Part shown: piece by piece, positions 1 through 14,117 of the stretch
How the letters are laid out: each line of letters begins with the position of its first letter
Position numbering within the stretch: the stretch's first letter is position 1
Assembly: GCF_900205755.1 (NCBI RefSeq)
Contig: NZ_OANS01000001.1
Location: 248,001-312,000, forward strand
Direction of reading: 5' to 3'
Source: Polynucleobacter meluiroseus
GTDB lineage: Bacteria; Pseudomonadota; Gammaproteobacteria; Burkholderiales; Burkholderiaceae
Length of the DNA stretch: 64,000 bases
Notes under the pieces: model-generated
Told to the model about the DNA's origin: nothing
What the model saw: the letters and a program-made list of their open reading frames with translations, nothing else
Database searches by the model: none
Translations under genes and position numbers: made by a program

Positions 1-1626
<1,626 letters not shown>

Positions 1627-1649
<23 letters not shown>

Positions 1650-2601
1650 GATCATCATTACGGGCAGTGTCATCGGGCTTTCTTTCGCCCTTGACTAAAT
1701 CCTCGCGAGTTACACCGAGCCACATTGCGAGTGCAGCCGCTACGAATACCGAGGAATAGATGCCGAACAAAATACCAATGGTTAGCGCCAAGGCAAAGTA
1801 AAAAAGCGTTGGACCGCCAAATATCAGCATTGCTAAGACCATCATTTCTGTACTGCCGTGAGTGATGATGGTGCGACTAATGGTGCTGGTAATCGCATTA
1901 TCAATAATCTCGCGGGTGTTCATCTTGCGGTACTTGCGGAAGTTTTCACGAATTCGATCGAAGATCACAACTGATTCGTTGACGGAATAGCCTAATACTG
2001 CCAATACAGCCGCGAGTACTGAGAGCGAGAATTCCCATTGAAAGAAGGCAAAAAAGCCCAAAATAATCACCACATCGTGCAGGTTAGCAATGATGCCGGC
2101 AAGCGCAAACTTCCACTCAAAGCGGAAGGACAGGTAAACCACAATGCCGATGACCACGAACACCAATGCCTTTAAACCATCCAGCGCTAGTTCCTTGCCC
2201 ACTTGAGGGCCTACAAATTCCACACGCTGTAATTTGACGCCAGAAGAAGCGGAGTCAAGCGCCTGCATGACTGCCGCACTTTGATCTGCGGAGGAAATCA
2301 ACTTGCCTTCAGCATCTTTTTGCAAGGGCAAGCGGATCATGACATCCCGTGAGCTACCAAAGTTTTGGACTTGAGTATCTTCATAGCCGAGTTTCTGGAT
2401 ATTGCTACGAATGGCTTCTAGGGGAGCGGTTTGTGGATAGCTCACTTCCATTACCGTGCCACCAGTAAATTCTACGGAGAGATGAAGGCCGTTATGCCAA
2501 AGAAAAAAGACGGCGGCTAAGAAGGTAATAAAAGAAACAGCATTCAGCGCCAAAGCATGGCGCATAAAGGGAATATCTTTTTGGATGCGAAAAAATTCCA
2601 T
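1627..2601 (-). CDS. secF: Protein translocase subunit SecF
   Basis: SecF pairs with SecD in the inner membrane and uses the proton gradient to help pull exported proteins through SecYEG. The 324-residue protein has an N-terminal membrane segment near 17-36, the short periplasmic P1-type domain beginning LSVEFTGGTVMEV, and a C-terminal block of five membrane helices from about residue 140. The conserved GYSVNESVVIFDRIREN segment lies between helices. It starts 3 bases after the secD stop, so it belongs to the queA-tgt-yajC-secD-secF run. Its tail overlaps waaA on the other strand. Length and motifs are normal for the family. Confidence 0.96.
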
Positions 2602-2604
2602 GAC

Positions 2605-4464
2605 TTATTTCCCCTTTGGGCGCCAAACTTGGCCAATTGCGAGTTTTTGAACTTTTTTATGTCTGCCGTACCAAAGATTGACAAGGCCACGAGAAAAGAA
2701 GACTGCAGAGAACATGGAGGTCAGAATGCCCAAGCAATGTACTACCGCAAAACCTTTAATTGGACCAGACCCAAATGCCAGCAGTGCTAAACCTGCAATT
2801 AAGGTGGTGACGTTGGAATCCAGAATGGTTGCCCAAGCTTTATCAAATCCAATCGCAATTGCTGATTGTGGTGTGGCGCCATTACGCAACTCTTCGCGAA
2901 TACGCTCGTTAATTAAGACATTTGAATCAATCGCCATACCCAATGCCAACGCCATCGCCGCAATACCAGGAAGGGTGAGGGTAGCTTGCAACATAGACAA
3001 GACGGAGATCAGAAGCAGTAAGTTCACCGCCAATGCAATGACCGAGAAGGTGCCGAATAAAAGGTAATACGCCATCATGAATAAAGCGATGGCAGCAAAG
3101 CCAATTAAGAGTGACTTAAAGCCTTTCTCAATATTTTCTGCGCCTAAGCTTGGCCCAATGGTGCGCTCTTCGATAATTTCCATGGGGGCGGCTAAAGAGC
3201 CAGCACGCAGCAAAAGCGCAAGGTCATTAGCACTCTCGGTAGTAGATTGCCCAGTAATCTGAAACTTAGAACCGAATTCGCCTTGAATGGTGGCAATTGT
3301 CAGAACTTCACCTTTGCCCTTTTCAAACAAGATCATGCCCATGGGCTTACCAATGTTCTCGCGGGTGACTTCTTGCATCACGCGACCACCAGTGGCATCT
3401 AAAGAAATATTCACCGCTGGCCGCTGGTTTTGATCAAAGCCAGCGCTCGCATCAGTAATGCTATCGCCACTAAAAATAACTGACTTTTTGAATACGCCTA
3501 AACGATTTTCACCAAAGCGGAAAACATCCGTGCCTGGAGGTGGGGTTTCACCTAAAGCAATCGTGGAAATAACAGGGTCAGCCAATCTGGACTCTAGCGT
3601 AGCGGTGCGACCAATAATGTCTTTTGCGCGAGCCGTATCTTGCACGCCAGGCAATTGCACAACAATCCGTTCTTCACCTTGTTGTTGAATCACTGGCTCT
3701 TTCACTGCCAACTCATTTACCCGTTTATTAAGGGTAATGATGTTTTGTTTCAGCGCGCTATCTTGAATCTCTTTTAATGAGGCGGGTTTAAATTCGCCCA
3801 CTAACTTTGGGGATAAGCCAGTAGGTTTCACTTGCCAAATTAATTCAGGTTGGCTCAACATTAAAATGGTGCGCGCTTTTTCTGCATCTTCAAGATTAGC
3901 GAAGTTCACCGTTAGCGAGTCCATGCCGCGCTCAATACCTTGTTGACGAATGGATTTATCGCGCAGCAATGTACGCACATTGCCAGCAATGGCAGTCACT
4001 TTTTTCTGGACCGCACCTTTCATATCTACTTGCAATAAGAAATAAACACCGCCTCGTAAGTCAAGCCCCAAAGGCATTGGCAGGGCGTTAATAGCATTAA
4101 GCCAGCTTGGGGTATTGGAGAGGAGGTTTAAGGCTACTGTGAAGTTTGGATCGTTTTGATCTACATTGAGCTTTTGCTGTAAGAGATCACGTGCGCGTAA
4201 TTGAATATCGGTGTTAACAAAACGAATCTTGATTGAGCCTACATGCCCCGTTGAATCAAAAAATATCCCAGTGCTACTGATGTTGTCATCAGCCAAAATT
4301 TTCTCAACGCGTGCCTGAGTTGCCAAATCAACCTTAACGGTTGGTTTGGCAGGGGAAACTTGAACCGCTGGAGCCTCACCGTAAAAATTGGGTAAGGAAT
4401 ACAGCCCCCCAATGAATAAGGCAACCAAGATAACAAGGTACTTCCAAAGAGGGTAGCGGTTCAT
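2605..4464 (-). CDS. secD: Protein translocase subunit SecD
   Basis: SecD is the larger partner of SecF in the accessory translocase complex of the inner membrane. The 619-residue protein has a first membrane helix near residues 8-28, a large periplasmic region with the LGLDLRGGVYFLLQVD motif (P1 domain base), and a C-terminal RND-like membrane domain with GMAIDSNVLINERIREE. The length is standard for proteobacteria. It lies 25 bases after yajC and 3 bases before secF, the usual order, which supports cotranscription. No frameshift or missing motif is visible. Confidence 0.97.
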   Translation of the reverse strand: MNRYPLWKYLVILVALFIGGLYSLPNFYGEAPAVQVSPAKPTVKVDLATQARVEKILADDNISSTGIFFDSTGHVGSIKIRFVNTDIQLRARDLLQQKLNVDQNDPNFTVALNLLSNTPSWLNAINALPMPLGLDLRGGVYFLLQVDMKGAVQKKVTAIAGNVRTLLRDKSIRQQGIERGMDSLTVNFANLEDAEKARTILMLSQPELIWQVKPTGLSPKLVGEFKPASLKEIQDSALKQNIITLNKRVNELAVKEPVIQQQGEERIVVQLPGVQDTARAKDIIGRTATLESRLADPVISTIALGETPPPGTDVFRFGENRLGVFKKSVIFSGDSITDASAGFDQNQRPAVNISLDATGGRVMQEVTRENIGKPMGMILFEKGKGEVLTIATIQGEFGSKFQITGQSTTESANDLALLLRAGSLAAPMEIIEERTIGPSLGAENIEKGFKSLLIGFAAIALFMMAYYLLFGTFSVIALAVNLLLLISVLSMLQATLTLPGIAAMALALGMAIDSNVLINERIREELRNGATPQSAIAIGFDKAWATILDSNVTTLIAGLALLAFGSGPIKGFAVVHCLGILTSMFSAVFFSRGLVNLWYGRHKKVQKLAIGQVWRPKGK

Positions 4465-4489
4465 ATAAAGAAACTATTTTGCAGACGGA

Positions 4490-4816
4490 TTAAGCGGACT
4501 TCAGTGTGCCTTTAGGCAAAACCGTAGTAATGGCTCCTTTTTGCATCTGCACTTCCGTACCTGCTGCAATTTCCACAGTAACAAATTGGTCTTTCAGCGC
4601 AGTCACTTTGCCAATGATGCCACCAACAGTCACGATTTCATCGCCAACAGCTAATGCGGCAAGCATCGCTTTGGTTTCTTTTTGGCGCTTCATTTGAGGG
4701 CGAATCATGATGAAGTACAGGACTCCAAACATTAAAACAAGGGGGAGAAAACTCATTAAGCCACTGGAATCTGAACCCGCGGCTGTAGCCTGGGCGAATG
4801 CATTACTAATCCACAT
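4490..4816 (-). CDS. yajC: Preprotein translocase subunit YajC
   Basis: YajC is a small single-pass inner-membrane protein that joins SecD and SecF in the holo-translocon. The 108-residue product has a membrane helix at about residues 20-42 followed by the typical IMIRPQMKRQKE turn and a cytosolic domain with the VGDEIVTVGGIIGKV motif. The ATG start is supported by a strong ribosome binding site (ACGGAGG) about 6 bases upstream. A 135-base gap separates it from tgt, larger than the other gaps of this run, so yajC-secD-secF may have a promoter of its own or a processed leader. Confidence 0.96.
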   Translation of the reverse strand: MWISNAFAQATAAGSDSSGLMSFLPLVLMFGVLYFIMIRPQMKRQKETKAMLAALAVGDEIVTVGGIIGKVTALKDQFVTVEIAAGTEVQMQKGAITTVLPKGTLKSA

Positions 4817-4951
4817 ACAAAACCTCCGTTAATTGCTAGTTGGAAACTGCTTGCGTTTTAGGGCTCATGAAGCAAAGCCGTAAAACCGCAATTCTAAACT
4901 GTAGACGCGGTTTGACTGGGGATTTGGAGTGCTTACTCCCAATTAGGGCTT
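4817..4951 (-). other. tgt-yajC intergenic gap with two weak inverted repeats
   Basis: This 135-base gap is the longest in the queA-secF run. On the minus strand it first holds a short imperfect hairpin (arms 4924-4930 and 4935-4942, one bulged G, 4-base loop). Further on, a 7-base inverted repeat AAACCGC/GCGGTTT (4883-4889 and 4907-4913) has a 17-base loop. Neither is followed by a good T-run in the minus direction, so neither is a convincing terminator. They could be processing or stability elements. I see no gene here. Confidence 0.35.
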
Positions 4952-7152
<2,201 letters not shown>

Positions 7153-7182
7153 AGCATTACCATCAGGTATTGGATTTTAACG

Positions 7183-9243
7183 ATGACGACCAAGCGACCA
7201 CCAACATTACTTGAAAAGATGGGTTTAAACACCCCGATGGCACTCGCTTTGCATCTTCCTTCGCGGTATGAAGATGAGACGGTGCTCAGTACCATTGAAG
7301 AAGTGATAGCCCTGAGTAAATTCAATGCCATGCAGACTCAGGGGGTGGTGATTCGTAATCAGGTGCTTTATCGCCCTAGGCGGCAAATGCTGGTCACTAT
7401 TGAAGACGATACAGCCTCCTTACAACTACGTTTTTTGAATTTCTACCCAAGCCAGCAGAAACAAATGGCGGTGGGAACGCATATTAGAGTCCGTGGCGAA
7501 GTGCGTGATGGTCATTTAGGTTATGAGATGGTTCATCCTGCAGTACGCGCTGTAACGCCGGATGCGCCCTTATCGGTGAGCTTGACCCCGGTATATCCCG
7601 CAAGTGCCGGAGTTTCACAAACCGTGATTCGTAAGGCGGTGAATCAGGCCTTAAAAGATCCTAGCCTAAGCGAGAGCTTGGCGGAATTTTTACCCCCAAA
7701 ACTGATTGCGGAAGTATCGGCAGAGTATGACTGGCCCCAACTACAAGAAGCCATTACTTTCTTGCATCAACCTCCTGCCCAAGTAGATACGCAAGCGCTA
7801 ATGGAGCGCACCCATCCAGCCTGGCGTCGGGTGCAATTTGAAGAATTGCTCGCCCAACAGATTTCCTTAAAGCGGGCGCACGCAACTCGCCGACAACGCC
7901 GGGCCCCAAGTTTTACTAAAAAAGCATCAGGGGTAGAGCAGGGTTTATTGGAGGCGATCCCTTTCGAGCTCACCAAGGCACAGCGGCGAGTCTGGGCTGA
8001 AATCGGCCAAGACCTAAGTCAGGCTTTTCCGATGAATCGCTTGCTTCAAGGGGATGTGGGCAGCGGTAAGACGGTGATTGCCGCCTTAGCTTGCGCAAGA
8101 GCGATTGATCATGGATATCAAGCGGCCATCATGGCCCCAACAGAAATTTTGGCTGAGCAACACTATCTCAAAATGAAAGAGTGGTTTGAACCACTAGGGA
8201 TTACGGTGGCCTGGTTGTCTGGTAGCTTGAAGGCGAAAGAAAAAAGATTTGCTCAAGCAATTATTGAGGGCGGACAAGCGCAGCTTATTATTGGGACGCA
8301 CGCACTAATCCAGGATAAAGTCAGCTTTGCCAAGTTGGGTATGGCGGTGATTGATGAGCAACACCGTTTTGGTGTGAGGCAGCGTCTCGAAATTCAGCAA
8401 CGGGTTGGCTCAGAATTATTTTATTGCCATCAAATGATGATGTCGGCGACGCCGATCCCTCGTACCTTAGCAATGACTTACTACGCTGACCTGGATGTCT
8501 CAGTGATAGATGAGTTACCCCCTGGTAGAAAGCCCATTACGACTAAGGTTGTCAAAGCTGCGCGTCGTGATGAAGTAATCGCAGGTCTGCAGGACTGGCT
8601 GGCCAAGGGTTTGCAGGCGTATTGGGTATGCCCGTTGATTGAGGAATCAGAAGTCTTGCAATTGCAGACTGCTGAAGCGAGCTTTGAACAGTTGACCCTT
8701 GCATTACCCAATTTCAAAGTGGGCTTAGTTCACGGCCGCCTTAAGAGTGAGGAGAAAGCGGCAGTGATGGCTGCCTTTAAGGCAAACGAAATTCAGCTTC
8801 TGGTCGCCACTACGGTCATTGAAGTAGGAGTTGATGTGCCTAATGCCGCTTTGATGGTAATTGAGCATGCAGAGCGTTTTGGTTATGCGCAGATTCATCA
8901 GTTAAGGGGGCGCGTGGGGCGCGGCTCAGCGGATTCAGTCTGCATCTTGATGTATGCCGAACCCTTGTCCTTAGCCGCGAGAGAGCGACTCCAAACTTTA
9001 CGAGAAACGACCGATGGCTTTGTGATTGCTGAGAGGGATTTATCTTTACGTGGTCCAGGAGAATTATTAGGGGCCAAACAATCCGGAGATGCAATGCTAC
9101 GTTTTGTGGATCTGCAACGAGATGCCTGGTTAATTGAACTGGCGCAAGAAGCCGCCGAACGGTTATTAGCCGAACACCGTGACTTGGTTGAGCGCCATCT
9201 TGAGCGCTGGCTGGGCTCCCGCATCGAGTTCTTAAAGGCCTAA
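7183..9243 (+). CDS. recG: ATP-dependent DNA helicase RecG
   Basis: RecG remodels stalled replication forks and branch-migrates Holliday junctions. The 686-residue protein has an N-terminal wedge/OB domain (to about 250), helicase motif [10 protein letters not shown] near 288-296, a DEQH box ([12 protein letters not shown]) near 391, motif [14 protein letters not shown], and the C-terminal QLRGRVGRG motif typical of RecG. The ATG at 7183 is preferred over an in-frame TTG at 7147, because the TTG lies across the queA start and the RecG family begins close to the [11 protein letters not shown] segment. ubiA follows after 2 bases, so the two are very likely cotranscribed. Confidence 0.95.
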   Translation: MTTKRPPTLLEKMGLNTPMALALHLPSRYEDETVLSTIEEVIALSKFNAMQTQGVVIRNQVLYRPRRQMLVTIEDDTASLQLRFLNFYPSQQKQMAVGTHIRVRGEVRDGHLGYEMVHPAVRAVTPDAPLSVSLTPVYPASAGVSQTVIRKAVNQALKDPSLSESLAEFLPPKLIAEVSAEYDWPQLQEAITFLHQPPAQVDTQALMERTHPAWRRVQFEELLAQQISLKRAHATRRQRRAPSFTKKASGVEQGLLEAIPFELTKAQRRVWAEIGQDLSQAFPMNRLLQGDVGSGKTVIAALACARAIDHGYQAAIMAPTEILAEQHYLKMKEWFEPLGITVAWLSGSLKAKEKRFAQAIIEGGQAQLIIGTHALIQDKVSFAKLGMAVIDEQHRFGVRQRLEIQQRVGSELFYCHQMMMSATPIPRTLAMTYYADLDVSVIDELPPGRKPITTKVVKAARRDEVIAGLQDWLAKGLQAYWVCPLIEESEVLQLQTAEASFEQLTLALPNFKVGLVHGRLKSEEKAAVMAAFKANEIQLLVATTVIEVGVDVPNAALMVIEHAERFGYAQIHQLRGRVGRGSADSVCILMYAEPLSLAARERLQTLRETTDGFVIAERDLSLRGPGELLGAKQSGDAMLRFVDLQRDAWLIELAQEAAERLLAEHRDLVERHLERWLGSRIEFLKA

Positions 9244-9245
9244 AG

Positions 9246-10112
9246 ATGCAAGATATTCGTGGTCGTTTGATTTCTTATAGCCATTTGATGCGCTTAGATA
9301 AGCCTATTGGTACGCTTTTGTTGCTATGGCCAACTTTATGGGCCCTATGGCTCGCGAGTGGTGGTTTTCCGCAATGGTCTGTTTTTGGGATATTTGCCCT
9401 AGGGACTTTTTTAATGCGTAGCGCAGGTTGTGCGGTCAATGATTATGCTGATCAAGATTTCGATCGGCATGTACAGCGCACCAAGAACCGGCCCATTACC
9501 AGTGGTGCAATTTCTGGGAAGGAGGCATTGGGCTTGGCATTCATTTTAGTGCTCGCGGCTTTCTTATTAATTCAGCCGCTCAACACCTTGACTAAAGTGC
9601 TCTCGGTATTTGCTCTAGCAGTTGCCATCATCTATCCGTTTACGAAACGCTTTTTAGCAATTCCCCAAGCGGTACTGGGTGTGGCTTTTGGTTTTGGTAT
9701 TCCGATGGCTTTTGCTGCTGTGCTGGGTTTGATCCCATTAGTGGCATGGATTTTATTTATTGGAAATCTGTTTTGGGTAATTGCTTACGACACAGCCTAC
9801 GCCATGGTGGATCGAGACGATGATTTGCGCCTTGGGTTGCGCACCTCAGCTATTACCTTTGGTCGCTTTGAAGTGATTGCAGTGGCCATGTGTTACGGGC
9901 TCTTCTTTTTAAGCTTGCTGCTAGTGGCTTACTTAAGCCAGCTCAGCGTTTACTTTTATTTGGGTTGGGCGGCCGCAGCAGTTTGCGCCTTGTATCAGCT
10001 CAAGCTCATTGCTTCTAGAAAACGTGAGGCATGTTTTAAAGCTTTCCTCCACAGCAACTGGTTGGGAGGTTTCGTATTTCTAGGAATTGTGCTCGGACTA
10101 GGATTGACCTAA
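9246..10112 (+). CDS. ubiA: 4-hydroxybenzoate polyprenyltransferase
   Basis: UbiA attaches the polyprenyl tail to 4-hydroxybenzoate in ubiquinone synthesis, within the inner membrane. The 288-residue protein is almost all membrane helices. It shows both aspartate-rich prenyl-diphosphate/Mg binding motifs: [20 protein letters not shown] near residues 65-85 and [17 protein letters not shown] near 180-197. It starts 2 bases after recG. No ubiC (chorismate lyase) is beside it in this window. The 3' end overlaps the opposing proC by 15 bases. Confidence 0.95.
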   Translation: MQDIRGRLISYSHLMRLDKPIGTLLLLWPTLWALWLASGGFPQWSVFGIFALGTFLMRSAGCAVNDYADQDFDRHVQRTKNRPITSGAISGKEALGLAFILVLAAFLLIQPLNTLTKVLSVFALAVAIIYPFTKRFLAIPQAVLGVAFGFGIPMAFAAVLGLIPLVAWILFIGNLFWVIAYDTAYAMVDRDDDLRLGLRTSAITFGRFEVIAVAMCYGLFFLSLLLVAYLSQLSVYFYLGWAAAAVCALYQLKLIASRKREACFKAFLHSNWLGGFVFLGIVLGLGLT

Positions 10113-10961
10113 TTCGTCACCCATCTCATTGCTACGTTGATTGGCAGACTTGACTGCTTTTTCTAAAGTGGCGTGCCAATCGAGTTGCTTTAGGGTTTCT
10201 AGGGCGGCCGCTGTAGTGCCGCCCTTCGAGGTAACTCGTTCTCTTAGTACGCCGGCATGCTCTTCGGAGTTATGGGCCAATTGCGTCGCTCCTTCCAAAG
10301 TCGCATAAGCCAATTGACGTGCGGTACCAGCATCAAGACCGAGTTTTTCACCGCTTGATTGCAGAGCTTCCAAGAAGGCAAAGACATAGGCAGGGCCACT
10401 GCCAGAAACGGCGGTAACTGCATCCATCAGCTTTTCTTCATTGACCCAAACTGTTTGACCAACAGCCTGACAAATTGCTTCAGCCAAAGTCTTATCAGCG
10501 GAGCTCACCGAGGAATCGGCGTATAAACCCGTGATTCCTTTGCCAACTAAGGCAGGCGTATTGGGCATCGCACGTACGCAACGCGTGTGATCAAGCCAGC
10601 GACTCATATCTTTGATGCGAATACCTGCGGCAATACTCAGAATAAGCGGACCATGTGAGCCCGCTTTTTTTAACTTTGCATTGAGATCCTTAGCAACCTT
10701 GCTAAAGTTCTGTGGCTTGATGGCGATCACAACGACGTTATTGAGAGAGAAGTTAAAGGCGATTTGATCTAAGGCCCCAATAATTTGCACGCCAAAATCG
10801 CTTTGCAATGCGAGACCTGTATTTGCATTGGCCTCGATTACTGAGAGTTGATTCGCTTCAAAGCCATTTGCTAACAAGCCACTAATCAAGGCGCGGCCCA
10901 TATTGCCGCCGCCAATAAAAGTGATATGAACTTGTGAGTCTTGCTGTGGAATGGTCATCAT
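10098..10961 (-). CDS. proC: Pyrroline-5-carboxylate reductase
   Basis: ProC reduces pyrroline-5-carboxylate to proline with NAD(P)H in the cytosol. The 287-residue protein opens with the Rossmann motif [15 protein letters not shown] near residues 15-29 and has the family signature [13 protein letters not shown] in the second half, followed by the all-helical dimerization region. Its ATG overlaps the TGA of the yggS-family gene (ATGA), so it is translated as part of the glcD-glcE-glcF-yggS-proC run. Its tail overlaps ubiA by 15 bases on the other strand. Confidence 0.95.
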   Translation of the reverse strand: MMTIPQQDSQVHITFIGGGNMGRALISGLLANGFEANQLSVIEANANTGLALQSDFGVQIIGALDQIAFNFSLNNVVVIAIKPQNFSKVAKDLNAKLKKAGSHGPLILSIAAGIRIKDMSRWLDHTRCVRAMPNTPALVGKGITGLYADSSVSSADKTLAEAICQAVGQTVWVNEEKLMDAVTAVSGSGPAYVFAFLEALQSSGEKLGLDAGTARQLAYATLEGATQLAHNSEEHAGVLRERVTSKGGTTAAALETLKQLDWHATLEKAVKSANQRSNEMGDELGQS

Positions 10962-11683
10962 GTATTGATCTTAGCGCGTTTTCCGAAAATCGCTGAACCG
11001 ACTCTGACCATCGTACTGCCTTCGGCGACGGCTGCCTCCAAATCATCTGACATCCCCATCGATAAGGTATCAAAGTGTTCAAAGCCAATTGCAGTAGAGT
11101 GCTTGAGTTTTATCTGTGCGAAACACGCTTTGAGCTTAGCAAAAGCAGCATGCTGTTCACTTAGGTCAGGGCTGGGTGCGGGTATCGCCATCAAACCCCG
11201 GAGAGTGACATGCGGCAGATTGGCAATAGCAATACATAGTGCTTCAGTCTCAGGCAGGGAAACGCCGCCCTTACTTTCTTCTTCGCTCACGTTTACTTGA
11301 ACACAAAGCTGAAGCGCGTCCAGTTCAGGATAGTCGCCACGCTGTGCAGAGAGGCGCTCAGCAATTTTTAGGCGATCAATACTATGAATCCAATCAAAAT
11401 GCTGCGCTACCTCCTTTGTTTTATTACTTTGCAGAGGGCCAATAAAATGCCACTGAAGTAAAGGGCGCAACTTGGCAAGCTCCTGAATTTTTTCAACACC
11501 TTCTTGCACATAGTTTTCACCAAAAGCAGTTTGTCCTGCATGCACCGCTTCTTCGACAGCTTCAGCCGGAAAGGTCTTGCTTACTGCTAGCAACTGAATA
11601 TCCTGAGGTTTGCGCTGAACGGCCGCAGCAGCGAGCTCTAATCGTTGCCTGACCTCAATCAAATTACTAGTGATCAAACTCAT
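10958..11683 (-). CDS. YggS/PROSC-family pyridoxal 5'-phosphate homeostasis protein
   Basis: Members of this family are single-domain fold-type III PLP proteins without a known catalytic reaction. They buffer PLP and affect amino-acid and vitamin B6 balance. The 241-residue product shows the PLP lysine in LLAVSKTFPAEAV (Lys36), FGENYVQEGVEKI near 55-67, WHFIGPLQSNK near 78-88 and LSMGMSDDLEAAV near the end. The start overlaps the last base of glcF and the stop overlaps proC by 4. Pairing with proC is widespread in bacteria. Sitting directly behind glycolate oxidase genes is less obvious functionally and may only reflect packing. Confidence 0.93.
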   Translation of the reverse strand: MSLITSNLIEVRQRLELAAAAVQRKPQDIQLLAVSKTFPAEAVEEAVHAGQTAFGENYVQEGVEKIQELAKLRPLLQWHFIGPLQSNKTKEVAQHFDWIHSIDRLKIAERLSAQRGDYPELDALQLCVQVNVSEEESKGGVSLPETEALCIAIANLPHVTLRGLMAIPAPSPDLSEQHAAFAKLKACFAQIKLKHSTAIGFEHFDTLSMGMSDDLEAAVAEGSTMVRVGSAIFGKRAKINT

Positions 11684-12960
11684 TAGTGGGCAGTGTTTTT
11701 CTGCGAGACAAGTTGATCTACCATCTCAATCCAATGTAGAACGGGGGTATTTTTTTGTTGAAGATGGGCAATGCAGCCCACATTTCCAGAAACGATTACA
11801 TCTGCGCCTGATTCTTCGCAAGCGGCATTGAGATGCTGTAATTTTTGCGTGCGCAACTGCTCAGAGAGTTCGGGTTGTGTAACGGAGTAGGTGCCCGCCG
11901 AGCCGCAGCAGAGATGGCTATCGGCACAAAGCCGCACACCAACTCCAAGGCTGGTCAAAAGCCCTTCAACTTTGCCACGAATTTGCTGCCCATGTTGCAA
12001 GGTGCAAGGTGGGTGATAGACCACTCCAGGCTTGGGATCAGAGCCTACTAATTCAATCAATTCATTTTGCAGTAGGGGGAGGATTTCTGAAATATCCTTA
12101 GTGAGCTTGGATATACTTTGCGCTTTAGCAGCATAGGTTGGATCGTTTGCGAGCAGATGGCCATAGTCTTTCACCATCACGCCACAGCCTGAGGCTGTCA
12201 TCACAATGGCTTCTGCTCCCGCCTCAACCAGTGGCCACCAAGCATCAATATTTTGTTTGACATTGGCTACGGCGCCCTCTTGATCATTTAGATGATGACG
12301 CAAGGCCCCGCAGCAGGTGGCGTTGGGCGCGCTCACGAGTTGGATTTTTAGCGCATCCAAAACACGAGCAGTAGCCGAGTTAATGTTGGGCAACATACCT
12401 GGCTGAACGCAGCCTTCCAGCAATAGCATTTTGCGTGAGTGACTTGTTTGGGGTCTCTGATAGGGATCGGTAGCGTTCGCTAGGCCAGTATTTTTTACTA
12501 AAGGAATCTTGCGCTGGATGCTAGCGGGCATGAGGGGGCGCACTAGGCGTCCTAATGTCATTGCAGAATTAAATAAACGCGGGCTAGTGAGGCCTTCTTT
12601 CAAAGCCCAACGCGTGAGTCGTTGGCTCAGGGGCCTAGCCGGTGTATTTTCTTCTGCCCATTTACGGCCAATATCAATTAAGTTGCCGTATTGCACGCCA
12701 CTCGGACAGGTGCTTTCGCAGTTGCGACAGGTCAAGCAGCGATCAAGGTGCAGACGGGTTTTTTCAGTGGGCGCTTGACCTTCGGCCATTTGCTTAATGA
12801 GGTAAATGCGACCCCGTGGGCCATCGAGTTCATCACCTAATAATTGATAGGTGGGGCAAGTGGCGGTGCAGAAACCGCAATGAACGCATTTACCCAGAAT
12901 GTGCGCCGCTTCAACGCCCTCTGGCGTATTAATAAATTGAGGAGCAAGTTGTGTTTGCAT
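11683..12960 (-). CDS. glcF: Glycolate oxidase iron-sulfur subunit
   Basis: GlcF carries electrons from the GlcD/GlcE flavoproteins towards the quinone pool during oxidation of glycolate to glyoxylate. The 425-residue protein has two 4Fe-4S ferredoxin motifs, with cysteines at 25, 28, 31, 35 and 76, 79, 82, 86. It also has two CCG domains, visible as CVQPGM...ATCCGALRHH and PPCTLQHG...LCCGSAGTYS. All expected cysteines are present. It lies 8 bases after glcE and shares one base with the next gene. Together with glcD and glcE it forms a complete three-subunit enzyme. Confidence 0.95.
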   Translation of the reverse strand: MQTQLAPQFINTPEGVEAAHILGKCVHCGFCTATCPTYQLLGDELDGPRGRIYLIKQMAEGQAPTEKTRLHLDRCLTCRNCESTCPSGVQYGNLIDIGRKWAEENTPARPLSQRLTRWALKEGLTSPRLFNSAMTLGRLVRPLMPASIQRKIPLVKNTGLANATDPYQRPQTSHSRKMLLLEGCVQPGMLPNINSATARVLDALKIQLVSAPNATCCGALRHHLNDQEGAVANVKQNIDAWWPLVEAGAEAIVMTASGCGVMVKDYGHLLANDPTYAAKAQSISKLTKDISEILPLLQNELIELVGSDPKPGVVYHPPCTLQHGQQIRGKVEGLLTSLGVGVRLCADSHLCCGSAGTYSVTQPELSEQLRTQKLQHLNAACEESGADVIVSGNVGCIAHLQQKNTPVLHWIEMVDQLVSQKNTAH

Positions 12961-12968
12961 AAGAATCT

Positions 12969-14117
12969 TTAAGGAAGACGGCCAGTGGCAAAAACGCCTG
13001 CTGGATCGAAGGTGGCCCGCAAGCGGTCTTGAACAGCTGTCAAGGCGGCGGAATGGGCTTGCTCACTCAATAAAGTGAAGCGTTGATTAAGGGTATCTAC
13101 TTGACTGCCCTGACGGAATCGAGTGGCATGACCACCATTTGCTGCAGCCATATGTTTCAAGGTTTCAAATGTCGCATCATCGCCCCGCGCTTTGATCCAG
13201 CGCTGTTGACCATGCCATTCAAGAATCATTTCTGGATTCATATTGGGAATCGAGAGGGAGCCACAGCTGACTGGTAGTGCAAGTCGATACAGAGTTTCAT
13301 TGGCGGCTAGGTTGGTAAATGAGGCCAAGCCTTGTTCGCGCAGGTCACGCCAAAAGGTAGTGGCCAGCTTAGGGTCCAATTCAGTTAAATGGACCGCCGC
13401 ACTCATTAAGGGGATTGCAGCCTTGACTGCCGCTGTAGCACCTGCCAAGCGAATCGTCATTTCCCCGTCATCGGACGAGTTAGCACTCCCAATCCAACTG
13501 CTAGCGGAGAGAGGCAAAGGCTGACCAGCCCATTGATTCAAGAGTTCTAAAGCACGCACTTGTGAGATGCGGCCACGCAATGTTGTACTAGCGGCTGGTT
13601 TTGGTAACACTTTGACAGAGGCTTCCAAAATCAAGGCTAAGGTTCCCAGGGAGCCAGGTAGAAGACGAGAAACGTCATAGCCGGCAACGTTTTTCATTAC
13701 CTTGCCGCCAAACGATAAGTCTTGCGCTTTGCCATCGAGAATGCGGGCGCCGAGTACAAAATCTCGCAAGTTGCCTGCGCTGATTCTGCCCGGACCAGCA
13801 AGGCCGGCGGCAATCGCACCTCCAAAGGTAGCCGAGCTGCCAAAGTAGGGCGGTTCAAATGCCAGCACCTGATTTTTTTCTGTGAGGGCCGCTTCAATTT
13901 CGCTCAGTGGCGTGCCTGCACAAGCAGTAATGACTAATTCTTCTGGTTGGTATTCCAGGATGCCGCAGTAAGTGCCGGTGTTGAGTTTTTCAAAAGAATT
14001 TACGTTGCCGTACCAAGATTTGGTGCCGCCACCCATAATCGAAAGCTGCTTATTTTGTTTGGCCGCTTGAATGATTTGCTCTTGAAATTGGTTAATACCT
14101 ACATTGGTGCTTGTCAT
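12969..14117 (-). CDS. glcE: Glycolate oxidase FAD-binding subunit
   Basis: GlcE is the smaller flavin-binding subunit of glycolate oxidase. The 382-residue protein has a degenerate FAD PP-loop, GGGTKSWYGN, near residues 29-38, the GSSATFGGAIAAGLAGPGR region near 98-116, and VMKNVAGYDVSRLLPGSLG near 143-161, all typical of GlcE. It overlaps glcD by one base and precedes glcF by 8. It resembles a shortened GlcD, as usual for the family. No transcriptional regulator of the GlcC type is next to the operon in this window. Confidence 0.94.
   Translation of the reverse strand: MTSTNVGINQFQEQIIQAAKQNKQLSIMGGGTKSWYGNVNSFEKLNTGTYCGILEYQPEELVITACAGTPLSEIEAALTEKNQVLAFEPPYFGSSATFGGAIAAGLAGPGRISAGNLRDFVLGARILDGKAQDLSFGGKVMKNVAGYDVSRLLPGSLGTLALILEASVKVLPKPAASTTLRGRISQVRALELLNQWAGQPLPLSASSWIGSANSSDDGEMTIRLAGATAAVKAAIPLMSAAVHLTELDPKLATTFWRDLREQGLASFTNLAANETLYRLALPVSCGSLSIPNMNPEMILEWHGQQRWIKARGDDATFETLKHMAAANGGHATRFRQGSQVDTLNQRFTLLSEQAHSAALTAVQDRLRATFDPAGVFATGRLP

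Noticed and set aside
3227..3235. TTAGCACTC, one half of a CIRCE element, in secD
   Set aside because: The matching GAGTGCTAA is not found 9 bases further on and the site lies inside coding sequence. A second copy at 13480-13488 in glcE also lacks its partner.
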